64,000 bases of DNA from Fragum whitleyi (taxonomy: Eukaryota; Mollusca; Bivalvia; Cardiida; Cardiidae), in contig OX411544.1 of NCBI GenBank assembly GCA_948146395.1, positions 58,333,642 to 58,397,641 of the forward strand, in the 5' to 3' direction. Below the pieces are notes generated by a model. The model had not been told where the DNA came from. It saw only the letters and a program-made list of their open reading frames with translations, and searched no databases. Position numbers and translations under genes: made by a program. Below are positions 11,359 through 23,225 of this stretch, one piece after another (within the stretch, counting starts at the first letter, position 1; each line of letters opens with the position of its first letter).

Positions 11359-11639
11359 GGAGTTGATAGAAAAGTCTGCAGGGTAAGGCTTTGGGTCGTC
11401 AGGTTTTAACTAAACCTTCATATTCTATTCTTCAAAGAAATGATACTGGTTGTACTGAAATTTCTAAGAAAACAATTGCACAATCGATCATTAGTTGATT
11501 AAAGCTTCCAACTAAAAAACGATTATTGATTGTGATTTGAAACCGATTGCCCAACACTACAGATGAGACCCAGTATTCATTTACAACAAATTATTTTCTG
11601 GATAAAAGAAGTTGGCTTCGATGTAACTTGGACTAGATT

Positions 11640-11925
11640 GATACAGTGGACTTGTACCCCCATTAGTGCTTGTCCATAGTGTAATGCCATTATCAATCAA
11701 AGGGCCATGACTTTGTCAAGACAATAGTTCTTACAAAAATAGAACATGCACATCTCTGCTTCATACTGATCACATCTATAAAGCTTGAATGAAATCTGTC
11801 CATTAGAAACTGAGAAATGGAGCTGAGAAAAGCTACAGACAAAGGGACTGACTGACTGACTGACTGACAAGCTGATTCCTTTATAACCTCCTCCCCCTCA
11901 TTAGTTTTGGGGTATAATTATGGAC
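11640..11925 (-). repeat. dispersed repeat, inverted relative of 4150-4440
   Basis: Runs from a GTACCCCCATTAG-like end through ACTGATCACATCTATAAAGC to GACTGACTGACTGACTGAC and CTCCTCCCCCTCATTAG. It shares the order of motifs with the G-run repeat near 4.2 kb, read on the opposite strand. Confidence 0.5.
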
Positions 11926-12476
11926 TGATTTTGGAGGAAATTTTCACAGAATGTTCTTTGTCACCGGGCCTTACAAATCAGTTTGATGATGTTTTGCTAG
12001 GCAAATATTTGGCGACATTTTTGTGGCTCTGGCACTCTTGTTTCATCTAGTGATGGCATAAAAGAAGGATATGAATATACTGTGTATAAAAGTTTTAGCT
12101 GTTTTATTCATAAACACTTAATTACATGTACATGTATATAATCATTATCTCTAATAACAAATTGTCACAAAATATATGTATTGAAAACATAAATTCAACA
12201 TTTCATCTTTGTGTAAATTATTTATACAATTTGCATGGAATCTGCATGCATGATTAGGTTACGGCCAAAAGTGAAATAGCAGGATTGTTTTGATATTCAA
12301 AAATGAAAGCAGACTATTGTGGGATTCCCTAGACCGCATTTGTACAGCTTAAGTGCAGACTTGCTTGTTTTCAAAATTCTCTTTTCTTGATTGGCAACAG
12401 GAGGATTGACTTGTTTGGGAAATATTTCATCCATTTGTCTTTTTTCATCCTGTAATATCTTCACATTTAGGCAGTG

Positions 12477-12619
12477 TAACTGTAATAGTTCTGCAACATT
12501 CCAGAAGACATGGACTTTACCTAGGTTTCCTAATGATTTCATTAGGAAACCTTGGTTAACTTTGTGACAGATCTTGTGTTTTGAAATGTTATGGAACTAT
12601 TTCGGGTCCACTACCTTAA
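12477..12619. mobile_element. MITE, TTAAGG family, copy 2
   Basis: Ends TTAGGCAGTGTAACTGTAAT and GGGTCCACTACCTTAA, with the central palindrome AGGTTTCCTAATGATTTCA/TTAGGAAACCT. Confidence 0.75.
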
Positions 12620-13853
12620 ACATTTTTTTTTTTTGTAGCCAGTAACTAGTTAATGTAAAGTAAAGAGCTCCTTCTAGTAAAATTATCGAAAACTGAAGGA
12701 GGTCTTCAATACTTGACCATTTATCACATAAAACAAACTTTAAATGCACTTAAGAAATTATGCTTAAGAAAATGAAGAGAAAAGGAGAAGTGCTTGTAAC
12801 AAGAAAAATTACTCTATCACTCTTTTCTGACAATTTGGTGTTTGATATATATGAATGTTGCAACACTTGTTCAATTTGTTCTAGTCATGTCCATTTGGCA
12901 GGATGCAAAAAATTTTGTGAACATTTTAAAATGGCACCTCATTTTGCATGTTTGTACAATGTGCAAATAGGGGTACTTTTTATAAAACATTTTGCAAATG
13001 TTTTCATTTTGAAGGATTTTGTTGTCCAAAACAGATCCATGTTCTATAAACTTATTTACACAGCAAACTCTTCCCTGTATTCAGGGTGCAAAAATGTTTG
13101 CTAGAATCGAGAAATTGTGACCAGATTTGCAAATGATTATATATGCTAAACAGGATACTATTTCCCCAACATTTCATGAACGTTTTCATTTTGAATGCAG
13201 GACAGATCTCTGATAATAAAATTTTTCTGTTGCCCATGAGTAAATAATGACTTATGGGTAACTTCCCTTCTAGCCACAATTTGAATAAGTTTATGTTATG
13301 AGGTTTTGGTTACCCAACAACCTTGAATCTGTTATGAGGTCCAATTTACAAGAAAATCTTTAATATTGATACACCAAACCATATATATGCTACAGTGAAT
13401 TCAATTTGAAGGTTCAATGAAAATTGCAGAATATTTTTTTAAATCAATTAAGGAGCTTAACTCTAACCTGTTCAATTCAAATTTTGTTTCAAATAAATTT
13501 ACAATTTTTTGGGACATCTCAACAAGTCTAGTTCCTTTTTCCCCACAATCATCAAATATAAAGCAGCCAGATAAGGCTTAGATCAGACTGCACATCTGTG
13601 CAGTCTAATCTTAGTCTATACTATCTGCCAAAGATTTTTATAAGTCACGAACAGTATGAGAAGGGTTATAATAAAAGTTGTGATGAATAACGAAATTTTA
13701 AGGATGGGTAAATGATTTTGCTGTTGTGTAGAGTTGTAGTATTAATACTGTCTATACTGTGTGGATCAGGATCAGTAACCATTTCCCACAATTCTAGCTC
13801 TCATCCTAGTCGTGGTTCCTCTCACTGGGGGGATAGAAAAAGAAAGAATTATG
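12620..13853. other. non-coding stretch
   Basis: No exon or gene is supported. It contains a decayed piece of the TTAACCCTTGTC family (about 13575-13670, with TCAGACTGCACATCTGTGC). A 114-codon open frame at 12760-13104 has no recognisable domain and looks accidental. Confidence 0.45.
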
Positions 13854-14090
13854 TTAACCCTTGTCATGCTGAATAAATTACCTCTTTAAAAATAGCAAAT
13901 TTATATAAAAATCTGTCCTAATTGATAGTCAGTATTTAATTTTGAAAAAATAATTCGTTAAATTTTTCTAGTTTGAAAAAGAAAATCAGGTGGTTTAGAC
14001 TAAGATCAGACTGAATATATGTGCAGGCTGATTTTTGCCTATACCTCCTTACAAAGTAGGAATTTACTGGAATCAGCATGACAGGGGTAA
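13854..14090 (+). mobile_element. MITE, TTAACCCTTGTCATGCTGA family, copy 2
   Basis: Starts TTAACCCTTGTCATGCTGA and ends AATCAGCATGACAGGGGTAA, with internal AAGATCAGACTG and GTGCAGGCTGA. It is more diverged than the copies at 5985 and 21335. Confidence 0.75.
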
Positions 14091-14369
14091 ACATCAAAGG
14101 TATGATGGCTTTTGAAGAGTATGATTGTGCCCAATCTTATTCTGATTTGTAAAGTAGCTTAATTTTATGATGTCCTGGCTCAATTGAAATAAGTGGATGG
14201 TAGAGACTAAGATCAGTCTGCACCATGTTTGCAGACTGATCTTTTTCCATACCCCCATTCCATACAGAAGTATTCAATATTTTCAGTTTGACTTGCATTT
14301 CTTCTAGTTAAGACTCTCTGTTTAAATGTTTCTTGCTTGTAATATGTAACAACAGATGTGTTTCCCATT

Positions 14370-14540
14370 TATGTAAGTATAATTTCTCTAAAAATTATCA
14401 TTTAGAGGAAATTATTCTCAAATAAGGGTAAACTTTGCAGTTGATTCAGTTATCAAAAGCAAAATTGGTACAAAATAACAATTGAGATCCTGTCTGTGTT
14501 ATTTATAGCTCTCAGGAGGATTCATTGGAAGAAATACTAT
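14370..14540. repeat. MITE-like remnant (CTCTAAA...TTTAGAGG stem)
   Basis: Contains AATTTCTCTAAAAATTATCA/TTTAGAGGAAATT and a TATAGCTCTCAGGAGG end. Larger relatives lie at 15065-15350 and 29390-29715. Confidence 0.5.
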
Positions 14541-14846
14541 AACTATTTTATGATTTGTCCCCTTTGGTATGACATGTCAAAACAGCAGCCATAAATTCCT
14601 TTGTTATTTCTTTTTAGATAAAGATAAAGGATCAAAGAACTTTAGAATATTTTTGAATTTTGTGTCTGAAATTTTTCCTTTGAGTTTAAAGAGATTGCCA
14701 TGTAAATATATTTGAAGGCATACTACATACCAGATATATGACAAAAAGATAATTTCCTTTTTTTTCTTGTGCTCTAACTTACTTTATCTCCATGAGGCTA
14801 TCTATAATCATTGCATTTCTCAGGCTCAGATGAAGGATTTTACCCA

Positions 14847-14979
14847 TTAAGGTAGTGAACCTGTAGCAGTTTCACAATATTTTGGAACTCATGATCTTTC
14901 ACAATGTTGACTGTTGTTGAATACTGCTAAAGTTCATTAATTCAGACATTGCAGAACTATTACAGGTACACTGCCTTAA
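14847..14979. mobile_element. MITE, TTAAGG family, copy 3
   Basis: Ends TTAAGGTAGTGAACCTGTAG and CAGGTACACTGCCTTAA. The centre is diverged. Confidence 0.7.
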
Positions 14980-15064
14980 TAGAAGACAAAATTTTACCCT
15001 TATTCAACTGAGTGATAAAGCTGACAACAATTTGAAATCATTGTTTACCCTTGTCATGATGAAT

Positions 15065-15355
15065 ACCATATTTCTCCTAATAAAAGCTCCCAGGAGCTAT
15101 TCATAACATGGTTTGTGAGCTTTTTTTAGTATGCATTTTCTGATTTTCAAAATCATTAGACTTTTTTCTTTTAGGTACTTTCCCCTTTTATTTTAGGTAA
15201 ATTTACTCTAAACAATTATATGAATGATTGTTTAGAGGAAATTCACATCAAATTAGAGAAGAAGTCTTAACAAGTTGTTAAATATAAGGCATTTGAAGTG
15301 GGTTTTCTTAGTAAAAATGCTACTTAATGGTGGTTGCTTTTATAAGGGGAAATAC
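15065..15355. repeat. MITE-like element with CTCTAAACAATCAT stem, copy 1
   Basis: The outer text ATATTTCTCCTAATAAAAGC at the left pairs roughly with GCTTTTATAAGGGGAAATAC at the right. The inner stem is CTCTAAACAATTAT/ATGATTGTTTAGAG. A relative lies at 29390-29715. Confidence 0.6.
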
Positions 15356-15539
15356 TGCAATAACTGAAAAATTGCATTAATTTCATATACTCAAAGGACT
15401 GGGTACTATTTTTGTATGATTCAGTATTTCACTTGTATAAAATGTTAAATTTTTTGTCTTATTAAGAACAAGAGCCATGTCGGATATAGCCATCCCCTGC
15501 CATCAAAGCTTGATTGTAAACTTAAGCAATAACTCCAAA

Positions 15540-15735
15540 ATTTATGCAAGCAAGAGTTGTAGTTCTTGTGCACTGAACTTCTCCATAAGATCTATCCACC
15601 TACAAAGTTTCCAGTTGATAGCTTTCATACTTTAGGAGATATGCTCCAGACAAGTTTAGAGATAGAATGACAGAAGGATGAAGTGATGGACAGAGACATT
15701 TACCATAGCCTTTGCCAAAATGGCAGGGGATAAAA
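15540..15735 (+). repeat. dispersed repeat (GTGCACTG...GATATGCTCC)
   Basis: Runs from GTAGTTCTTGTGCACTG through ATCTATCCACC to GAGATATGCTCCAGACAAG. Similar segments occur at 17530-17660 and 21715-21895. The family is not recognised and no coding is seen. Confidence 0.55.
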
Positions 15736-15835
15736 ATCAGGTAGTGTGGACAAAGATCAGGTTGTGCATATGCACAGGAGAATCTTTGTCTATACCTCTT
15801 GTCAAAGCAGGAATATTCAAAGTTCAGCATTAAGC
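15736..15835 (+). repeat. fragment of TTAACCCTTGTCATGCTGA-type MITE
   Basis: AAAGATCAGGTTGTGCATA, ATGCACAGGAGAATCTTTG and AGCAGGAATATTC are diverged forms of the right half of the element at 5985-6230. The left half is missing. Confidence 0.5.
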
Positions 15836-16113
15836 CATATTTAAGCACAAAACAAACATTTTGTAGTTTTAAAGTTTAAATTGAAATCATTTAATGCAAA
15901 TGAGAAAATATACATCATACAATTTCAGCACAAAAGAATTCCAATGATATTAATCAAATTTCATGGTAAATTTCAAATTCTGGTTATAAAGTCATTTGAA
16001 CTATGTAATAATATAAGATCATTAAGCTCTAATGACCATAGGTGGTTTTTTTTTCATATTTAGGAAATTCTATCAAACAGTGTTTTCTTAAGAGGATATC
16101 AATTGGTTCTTGC

Positions 16114-16155
16114 AAAACTATTGTAAGTGCCTACATATGAACTTACAATAGTTTT
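16114..16155. repeat. covarying hairpin element, subfamily a, copy 3 (shortened)
   Basis: AAAACTATTGTAAGTGCC pairs with CTTACAATAGTTTT, but the right inner GGCA is deleted and the outer arms are short. It lies within 320 bases of the 3' end of the minus-strand gene. Confidence 0.65.
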
Positions 16156-16211
16156 GGCTGAACAATGAGAATATAATACCATTATAAAAGTATGACTGAA
16201 AAAAATAACAA

Positions 16212-16217
16212 TTTATT
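16212..16217 (-). promoter_or_regulatory. candidate polyadenylation signal
   Basis: TTTATT on the plus strand, AATAAA on the minus strand, about 220 bases after the stop codon of the minus-strand gene. Confidence 0.45.
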
Positions 16218-16434
16218 AAGATAATTACATGTATAATCATCTATTTTCACATGTAAGTCAATAAACTCTATGATTAAAATCTGTGAATCGAATCCTATGA
16301 GTCTATAAAACATGAAATCTACTTTGTAGAAATTGAATCAATATAACTTTGCAAAAATAAATGAATGTGCTGATTGTTTAAGATATATTATATTTTGAAA
16401 GATTATGAAGTTTAAATCTAGTTCAATTATAAAT

Positions 16435-16568
16435 CTAAAAGCATGATTGTAGTTGACAAAATGGAAATATTCCATTTGAAATAATCTCCATTGACTGCAG
16501 TTTTGGTAACCTAATGTCATGTTTTCTTCCAAACCATCTGGCAAATAGCAAAGGAATTCCATCCAAGT
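16435..16568 (-). CDS. unrecognised protein, terminal coding exon (exon 6)
   Basis: The acceptor is GGTAAATAG|AC. The two bases AC complete the T left by the exon at 23550 to give Tyr, and 43 residues follow to a TAG at 16435-16437. The peptide begins LDGIPLLFARWFGRKHDIR and continues LPKLQSMEIISNG. It has a coding look, with no low complexity, and its phase fits. The acceptor's polypyrimidine tract is weak, and no donor is used before the stop. I infer it is the last coding exon. The alternative is that the true last exon lies elsewhere in the 7 kb intron and this frame is accidental. Confidence 0.5.
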
Positions 16569-16723
16569 CTATTTACCCACACAGCACAGACTCAACTGGG
16601 TAAATACTTCTTGGGTTTAGCTTATTTCCTGAATCTTCAAGGAACATTCTTTCCAATCATAAGTATATTTGTCTGAAAAACATCCACATGTGACCTGCAC
16701 TGTATCTATTTCATTTTGATTTC

Positions 16724-16801
16724 TCAAGGGATCAGCAAAAAACTATTGTAAATGCCTATGATTACATAGGCACTTACAATAGTTTTGTACTGATCCCTTG
16801 A
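16724..16801. repeat. covarying hairpin element, subfamily a, copy 4
   Basis: Outer stem TCAAGGGATCAG pairs with CTGATCCCTTGA. The copy at 8304 has GGGGTCAG/CTGACCCC there, so one G-C pair is replaced by A-T on both arms. The inner stem is ATGCCTATG/CATAGGCAC with one mismatch. Confidence 0.8.
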
Positions 16802-16859
16802 AATGCTTTCATAACTTCATATTGAATGATTGATTGAATGGAAATTACGCTGCGTACAA

Positions 16860-17095
16860 CATTTTTTCAGTTATATAGTGGTGGCTGGAGCACCTGACCA
16901 TGGATGCCTGGTATTTCTCTCACCAGTATAAACCATCAAATCCTTTCCTAGCCTCTAGCTGCTATCTCACATAGGTCTATGATTATCAATCCATTTAGTG
17001 AGAGACAAATAGTCCGAAAGAATGAGTGCCACTGTCAGGGATCAAACCCAGGACAGTCAGACGCACTACCAACTGGGCTATGACGGGGGCCTCAT
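16860..17095 (-). mobile_element. tRNA-derived SINE (inverted)
   Basis: On the minus strand it starts with a tRNA-like head (CATAGCCCAGTTGGTAGTG, then B box GGGTTTGATCCC). The shared body follows: TAGCAGCTAGAGGCTAGG, GGATTTGATGGTTTATAC, CCAGGCATCCATGGTCAGG and GTGCTCCAGCC. Confidence 0.8.
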
Positions 17096-17529
17096 ATTGA
17101 ATGATCTGGAGTTTCGAGGTCTGCGTTTGTGAATACCTAATGTATAACGATCATACAAAGGAAAAGACATTGCTAGCTTAAATTCATTTATTATGTAGCA
17201 AAATCAAAACACGGGGATTTCCTTCCACCTATCACCTGACACAGCAATACAAATAAACAGAACTTTTGAATACATCATGATACACTAGACATTTCTTGAT
17301 GACACCCACATGTTTAATGTTAGAAAAAAATTGTGACATACCGGTAATACAGAATTCAAAATATTTAAACAAAATGATAGTACCAAATGGAGGCGCCAAC
17401 ACTCAGCTGATGGTTGATTGATAGTGGATAAATAAAACATATAAATAAACAAGGTGGCAAATTGTCACAAGATATGCCTCTTACACTGCTTGATGTCAGC
17501 AACAAAGGGAAAAAATCAAAATTAAGCTA

Positions 17530-17660
17530 GCTAGAGCTACATTTTTTGTGCACTGCACTCCATATTCATGAAAGGAACATAACTATCAAGTTTCAAGTCA
17601 ATCAAACATAACCTGACAGAGTTATGCTCCAGACAAATATGTGGATGCTGGGATGCCTGC
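17530..17660 (+). repeat. dispersed repeat (GTGCACTG...TATGCTCC), copy 2
   Basis: TTTGTGCACTGCACTCC, TTCAAGTCAATCAAAC and GTTATGCTCCAGACAA match the order in the copies at 15540 and 21715. Confidence 0.5.
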
Positions 17661-17854
17661 TGCCACAGGTGATCACATAATACGTCCTGTCTTTTGATTG
17701 GTGTATAAAAAAGGGCATTATTTAAACAAAGATGCATTTAGAGTTTATTACTTGTATATCGAGGGTTTGACACTAAGTCATTTAGTACAGTCTTGCAAAG
17801 AACCCTCCATATTCAAAATTTGCAGTCAGCAAGACATGAGCTGCCCTGTGTTCT

Positions 17855-17985
17855 GGATGACAAAACAGTGCAAACTGTTTGTATATTACTGGTATACCCT
17901 TCTTTGCATGTGCATTGCATGTAAAGCAGGGTATAACTTGCAAATATTTTGCATTGTTTTGTCAACCAGATTGCAGGGCTGATAT
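17855..17985 (+). repeat. dispersed repeat (ATGACAAAAC...TTTGCATTGTTTTGTCA)
   Basis: Roughly inverted ends GGATGACAAAACAGTGCAAAC and TTTGCATTGTTTTGTCAACC, with an internal TTGCATGTAAAGCAGGGTAT. Copies occur at 53035-53160 and, partly, 59855-59940. Confidence 0.6.
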
Positions 17986-19744
17986 TTTTAAACTTTATTT
18001 CATTAGTGATAAAAATATATGTCTATATGTATGAAAGTGAAAAATATAAAGTAAAAAAAATGGGCATATTTCTCATGAGTGCATGTAGAGTTGTCTCCCC
18101 TGATAGTATAGTTTGCCTCTATGATGGAAATAGCTCATGTCAAGTCACATGGAATTATCCTTAAAAAGATAATCCAGATTTATGTGTCCACAGTTTAAAT
18201 TTCTCATGCCAACAATGCCTATATTGACAACAACAGGGTGATGTCAAAACGCTGATTATTTTATTTTAAAAGAGCTGAGGTAAAAATGATGATAATAATT
18301 GCATGAAATGAAGTGCTTTTTCTCTGTATCATTTTTATGTGCCATCATGTTGAAACAAACACAATAGAATAAAAATCTAGCAACTCAAGTAAGATTAACT
18401 ACTTTTTCACAATTTACCACATAACATTTAGTTGACAAAGGGATGTAGAGAAGCACCCGGTAGACCCATCCACTGACTGCGCGCTCCAAATGAATACTTA
18501 GAGGAATCTATTAATATGTAGTATAATGTAATAAATTTAATTCTTGTTAAAGTAGAAATAATGTACCACCTACGGTTGCCTATGCTTGGCTATTGGATAG
18601 TGGATAAAAGAGAGGCATATTTTGCAAAAAATATATCTTGAGTTATTTCCCTTTATTGTACTGTATATGCTCTTTTGATAGTGAATAAAGCTTGCCAAAT
18701 TTCAAGTGAATGCCTTTAGCAATACCAGAGATATTACAAGCTATTACTGTATTAGTATGATGTCAACAATCACAACAGTGGCGATAACGACGCCAAAGCA
18801 ATAGCAATACCTTCGGTTTTCTCAAAAAACAGCAGAGCTTAAAACACATAATGCATGTATGTAGAATATTTGTCCCTTTGCATTTGATTTACATAAAGAA
18901 AATTGGCTCAACTACTGCCTCTTGTTTAAATGATTTTGCAAGTAAGGTCTGTTAGTTTTTATGAAGCAGAACATGTAAATACATTGCTATAATACAGTGA
19001 AATTAGAGGATCAAAGTACATAAGAATATATAAGACATCACAGGCAAAAGATACCTTCAACAGTTTTGATATCTCGTTTAATGATATAAAATCCTTTCTT
19101 CGCCCTGTTTGATTGAAATAAAGTTGTTTCTCATTTTGAGATTGATTCAGTAGAATAGTAATCTTGATTCTTATTTTAGGGATCAAATGCATTTGCCAAA
19201 AAATGTAGTATATACATATTATATATCATATACATATTATGTTTATAATACATGAAACACTCATTGATTAGTGAACTCCCTGCCTGATTCTGTCTATTTG
19301 TATGGAAGTGAAACAGGATTTCACTTACAACTACACAATCCTAGTAAGATGATATAGTCTAAAGGACATTCACTTGAGAATGGGATCAAACCCAGGACCT
19401 GTGGATTGAGAGTTCAATAACCATTCTGCATTTTGATTCACTCATGATACTAAAAGAAATATTCTTTGATGAATAATTCTATGCCAATGAAAGTCAATAC
19501 TTTATTGCATTTGCCTGTCTCAATCTCATGATAGTTAATTGATGCACAGCCTATTTGGTAAGACATTTACTTATACCTAAAAGCGTAATGTTAAATATAA
19601 AAAAGCTGTTTTACAAGTAATTTCCCACCACTAGAAATGTTCAAGGATACGAGAAATGAGAAATTCCATGAAAATATGTACAATGTATTTACAGCTACAT
19701 GTATATGTATTACAAACTTGCTAATTATTTGCTTTCATTTGATA
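17986..19744. other. intron sequence
   Basis: No exon compatible in phase with the flanking exons was found. At 18745-18845 there is an inverted fragment of the TTAGCTCTGC element (ATAGCAATACCTTCGG, AACAGCAGAGCTTAAAAC). At about 19300-19440 there is a SINE-like fragment (GGGATCAAACCCAGGACC). Confidence 0.4.
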
Positions 19745-21328
19745 ATAATTGCAATCCAATAAAATAAAGAATTCTGATTGGTTTAAATCGCATCACGTGG
19801 GGAAATCCATTGCACTTTATTTCTGTATAAAATGCAATAGGTCTTTCGGGAAACCCCCGAACTTCGATCTGCAAGTCCAGTGTTGTAGGAACTCGAATTA
19901 ACCTAGTTCCCGATCATTAACGCAACATTTCTATTCAATCTATTATAAATTAAGATATTTTCGAAAGAATTTACGATAACAGGCATGCGGTTCTGATTCC
20001 GTGCCGACGAAAACTTAGAAAACAGCAAGTCGACGATGACCGTCAAGCAACCCTCTCAACTAAGACCTACCACGCCGTTTTCGTTTACAAACATAGACTT
20101 ACTTGGCAGAAACAAGCTTTTTTGTCATAAGTACCTCTACGAATTTTAATGTTGTCGTTTATTTGTGTATCATTTGTTTTACTTTATGACATTTCACTTC
20201 GATAGCGAGATAAACAATACACGATCTAAAAATCTAAAAATAGATCGTGTAAATTTTTCTACGCGGAGAAAGTAGACTTGAAGCTTTAATGTTTGGCCGA
20301 GTATTTTAATAGTTTCTTTGATCTATAGGATTGCAATTATAAGGGACGAGTGTCTTTTTCACTGCTTTTATTGGGGTATAAAGTGCAATTGCCTTAGCAC
20401 ATGGCTTAAACATAACGCCCTACGGGCGTTATTTGCCATGTGCTAAGGCAATTGCACTTTATACCCCAATAATCGCAGTGAAAAAGACACTCATCCCTAT
20501 AGAAAACACATTAGAGCTCTTATAATAATTATTTTATTGAAAAAAATCAAATTAGAGAAGGGAAGCACACTCTTCAAAATTGTTTCACTATAGGGATGAG
20601 TGTCTTTTTCACTGCGTTTATTGGGGTATAAAGTGCAATTGCCTTAGCACATGGCAAATAACGCCCGTAGGGCGTTATGATTAAGCCATGTGCTAAGGTA
20701 ATTGCACTTTATACCCCAATAAACGCAGTGAAAAAGACACTCGTCCCTTATAATTGCAATCATCTAGATCGAAGAAACTATTAAAATACTCAGCCAAACA
20801 TAAAGCTTCAAGTCTACTTTCTCCGCGTATAAATTACACGATCTATTTTTAGATCGTGTAGGGCCTATTGTTTATCTCGCTATCGAAGTGAAATGTCATA
20901 TAATAAATCAAATGATACACAAATAAAAGACAACATTAAAATTCGTAGAGGTACTCATGACAAAAAAGCTTGTTTCTGCCAAGTAAGTCTGTGTTTTTAA
21001 ACGAAAACGGCGTAGTCGGTCTTAGTTGAGAGGGTTGCTTGACGGTCTTCGTCGACTTGCTGTTTTCTATGTTTACGTCGGCACAGAATCAGAACTGCAT
21101 GCTTGTTATCGTAAATTCTTTCTAAAATATCTTAATTTATAATAGATTGGCGTTGATAATCGGGAACTACGTTAATTCGAGTTCCTACAACACAGGACTT
21201 GCAGATCGAAGTTCGGGGGTTTCCCGAAAGACCTATTGCATTTTATACAGAAAAAAAGTGCAATGGATTTCCCCACGTGATGCGATTTAAACCAATCAGA
21301 GTTCTTTATTTTATTGGATTGCAATTAT
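19745..21328. mobile_element. large fold-back element with nested palindromes
   Basis: Two arms of about 740-760 bp in inverted orientation flank an approximately 85-base spacer (about 20504-20590). The ends are ATAATTGCAATCCAATAAAA and its inverse TTTTATTGGATTGCAATTAT. Within each arm, next to the spacer, lies a further palindrome of about 160 bp: GGACGAGTGTCTTTTTCACT ... AGTGAAAAAGACACTC, with TTGGGGTATAAAGTGCAATT inside and an innermost AACGCCCTACGGGCGTT. No coding frame is present. It lies in the last intron of the minus-strand gene. Confidence 0.85.
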
Positions 21329-21334
21329 ATACTA

Positions 21335-21580
21335 TTAACCCTTGTCATGCTGAGTAAAATTTGGCTAAAAATTTTCATCAAAATCAAAGGGCAAAACGCG
21401 CTGAAAGTACCAACTATAGATCAATTTTATAAGAAAAACTAAATCTATTGACAATTCTGGTTTGAAAGTGAGAAACAGGTGGTGTAGACTAAGATCAGAC
21501 TGCACATATGTGCAGGCTGATGTTTGTCTATAGCTCCTGCCTAAGCAGGAATATTCCGGGTTCAGCATGACAAGGGTTAA
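21335..21580 (+). mobile_element. MITE, TTAACCCTTGTCATGCTGA family, copy 3
   Basis: Complete 246-bp copy, TTAACCCTTGTCATGCTGA to TCAGCATGACAAGGGTTAA, nearly identical internally to 5985-6230. It starts seven bases after the big fold-back element ends. Confidence 0.85.
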
Positions 21581-21714
21581 GATGTATAACAAAACTATCT
21601 ACCAAACAAGAGATGTTTGTAAAACATTTATGTGCCCTATAAGAGAAAGTCCATGGTCTATTTTTTTTTTTTTTTTTAATTAACAAAGGGCAAGAACTCA
21701 GAAATATTATGGGT

Positions 21715-21895
21715 AGAGTAATGGCTCTGAAGCACTGCACTTCTCCTCAATGAGGTCTATCCACCTTTGAAGTATCATGATTCTAGCTTGCATACTTTTC
21801 AAGATATGCTCCTGCCAAAAAAGGTCTACAGACAGACCAAACCTACCAAATGACAAGTGCAAAGCAATATACCCCTCTTTTTTGAAGGGGCATAA
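21715..21895 (+). repeat. dispersed repeat (GCACTGCACTTC...GATATGCTCC), copy 3
   Basis: GCACTGCACTTCTCC, GTCTATCCACCTTTGAAG, TTTTCAAGATATGCTCC, then a CAGACAGACC tract and TTTTTGAAGGGGCATAAT. A run of 16 T lies just upstream (21661-21679). Confidence 0.55.
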
Positions 21896-22889
21896 TATAT
21901 AATTTCAGGAGCTAGTACACAATTACTGTAATTACCATAACATAAATGATTGCAGATTAGATAGCTATTGTGGTATATCCTTGGAGGAATTTCTATACAA
22001 AGATTCTAACTTTAATTTGTTTAAGACAATCACCTCTAACATTTGTGTTAACTGTTTGCATTTTATTTGTACATTTTTTTCACATATTTTCATGAAAAAC
22101 CTCCAGATATTTTTGATTGTGATATTCTTACAGTTTTCTAGACAGTAATAATCTTGTTTCCTCTTTGTAACAAAATAGGTCCTCTCCTGGCATAGGCTAA
22201 TAGTACATAGATCATTTTAATAAGTGAACAATCTCTTCAAAGAAAGGTTGAGGTTCCTCAAATACCAAATCTCAAAGACCTGTTCTAAATGTAATATTTT
22301 TTACAATTAAAGAGACAGATTTTTTTATTTGTTTTATTAGAGGTATAATAAATCAAAAGCTGTGTTAATTATATTGCATGAATATTGCTGAAATGGATTG
22401 TGAGTTTTGAATTCCAATTAAAAGATAAAGACAGTTTTTTGTTGATATATAGAGATATGAAACTAAAACCCTAATCACAGTGTGTGAGTACAGATTCATA
22501 CATTAATGTGATATGTTTTTTGTTTCATAGCTCCATGAAATTAAAAAATATCCTCTCCAAATCTTAAAATTTAACATCATGAAGCCAAAATGGCAGAATT
22601 TCTCCATAATCAGACTTGTGATTTGAAGATTTTATGCAGGACTACTTTACAGACAACCTAAAAGAAACCTGGATAATCAGATTTTTTTTTTCCATTAAAG
22701 GATAAAACCAACCATCAGAAGGCCTAAATATTGAAGGAAATCAATTATATATCAAATTATTCATTATTGTAATAAGAATTTTCTGTTCATACCTATTCAC
22801 CTTTTGACCATTCAAAGAGTTCAGTTTTGATGAAGAAATTTGAATTATCAATTTGTTTATCAGCTGACTGTAAATGCTGTTTACAGACA
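21896..22889. other. intron sequence, nothing recognised
   Basis: AT-rich, with no exon, repeat family or structured element that I could support. Confidence 0.4.
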
Positions 22890-22954
22890 AGTTCAAAACC
22901 ATTCTAAGTGCCTATTTATTTAAAGACACTTGTTATAGTTTTGCACTGACCCTC
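22890..22954. repeat. covarying hairpin element, subfamily a, copy 5 (decayed)
   Basis: TTCAAAACCATTCTAAGTGCC and GACACTTGTTATAGTTTTGC with CACTGACCCTC. Many mismatches; an old copy. Confidence 0.55.
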
Positions 22955-22990
22955 TAAAATATCCAGCCCACCGAGCATTTGCTTAATTCC

Positions 22991-23062
22991 ATGGATCAGA
23001 GCGAAACAGTTGTAACTCCCTATATGTTTATAGGGAGTTACAACTATTTCGCACTGAGCCAT
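22991..23062. repeat. covarying hairpin element, subfamily b', copy 1
   Basis: ATGGATCAGAGCGAAACAG, GTAACTCCC, loop, GGGAGTTAC, CGCACTGAGCCAT. Compared with subfamily b, one C-G pair replaces a G-C pair on both arms. Confidence 0.8.
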
Positions 23063-23225
23063 CGTTATGCATTAATGATTTTGGAAATGACGTACACCAA
23101 TTGCCATAACAATGTTTTCTGATCATACAAGGGATCAACACTTATTTCTGTAAGTAAGGAGTCCACTGGACTCCCAACTTTTGAAATCAACAAGTCCAAG
23201 CTCAGAGTAAGGGGTCCAACTTTTT

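Noticed and set aside
12297..12449. Possible minus-strand terminal exon (DEKRQMDEIFPKQV... to TGA)
   Set aside because: The peptide looks coding, but the acceptor is weak, the upstream sequence is a MITE, no partner exon was found, and it lies beyond the 3' end of the minus-strand gene.
19035..19160. Possible minus-strand exon (NEKQLYFNQTGRRKDFISL)
   Set aside because: Its phase (0/0) does not fit the phase-1 intron it would sit in, and no good acceptor precedes it.
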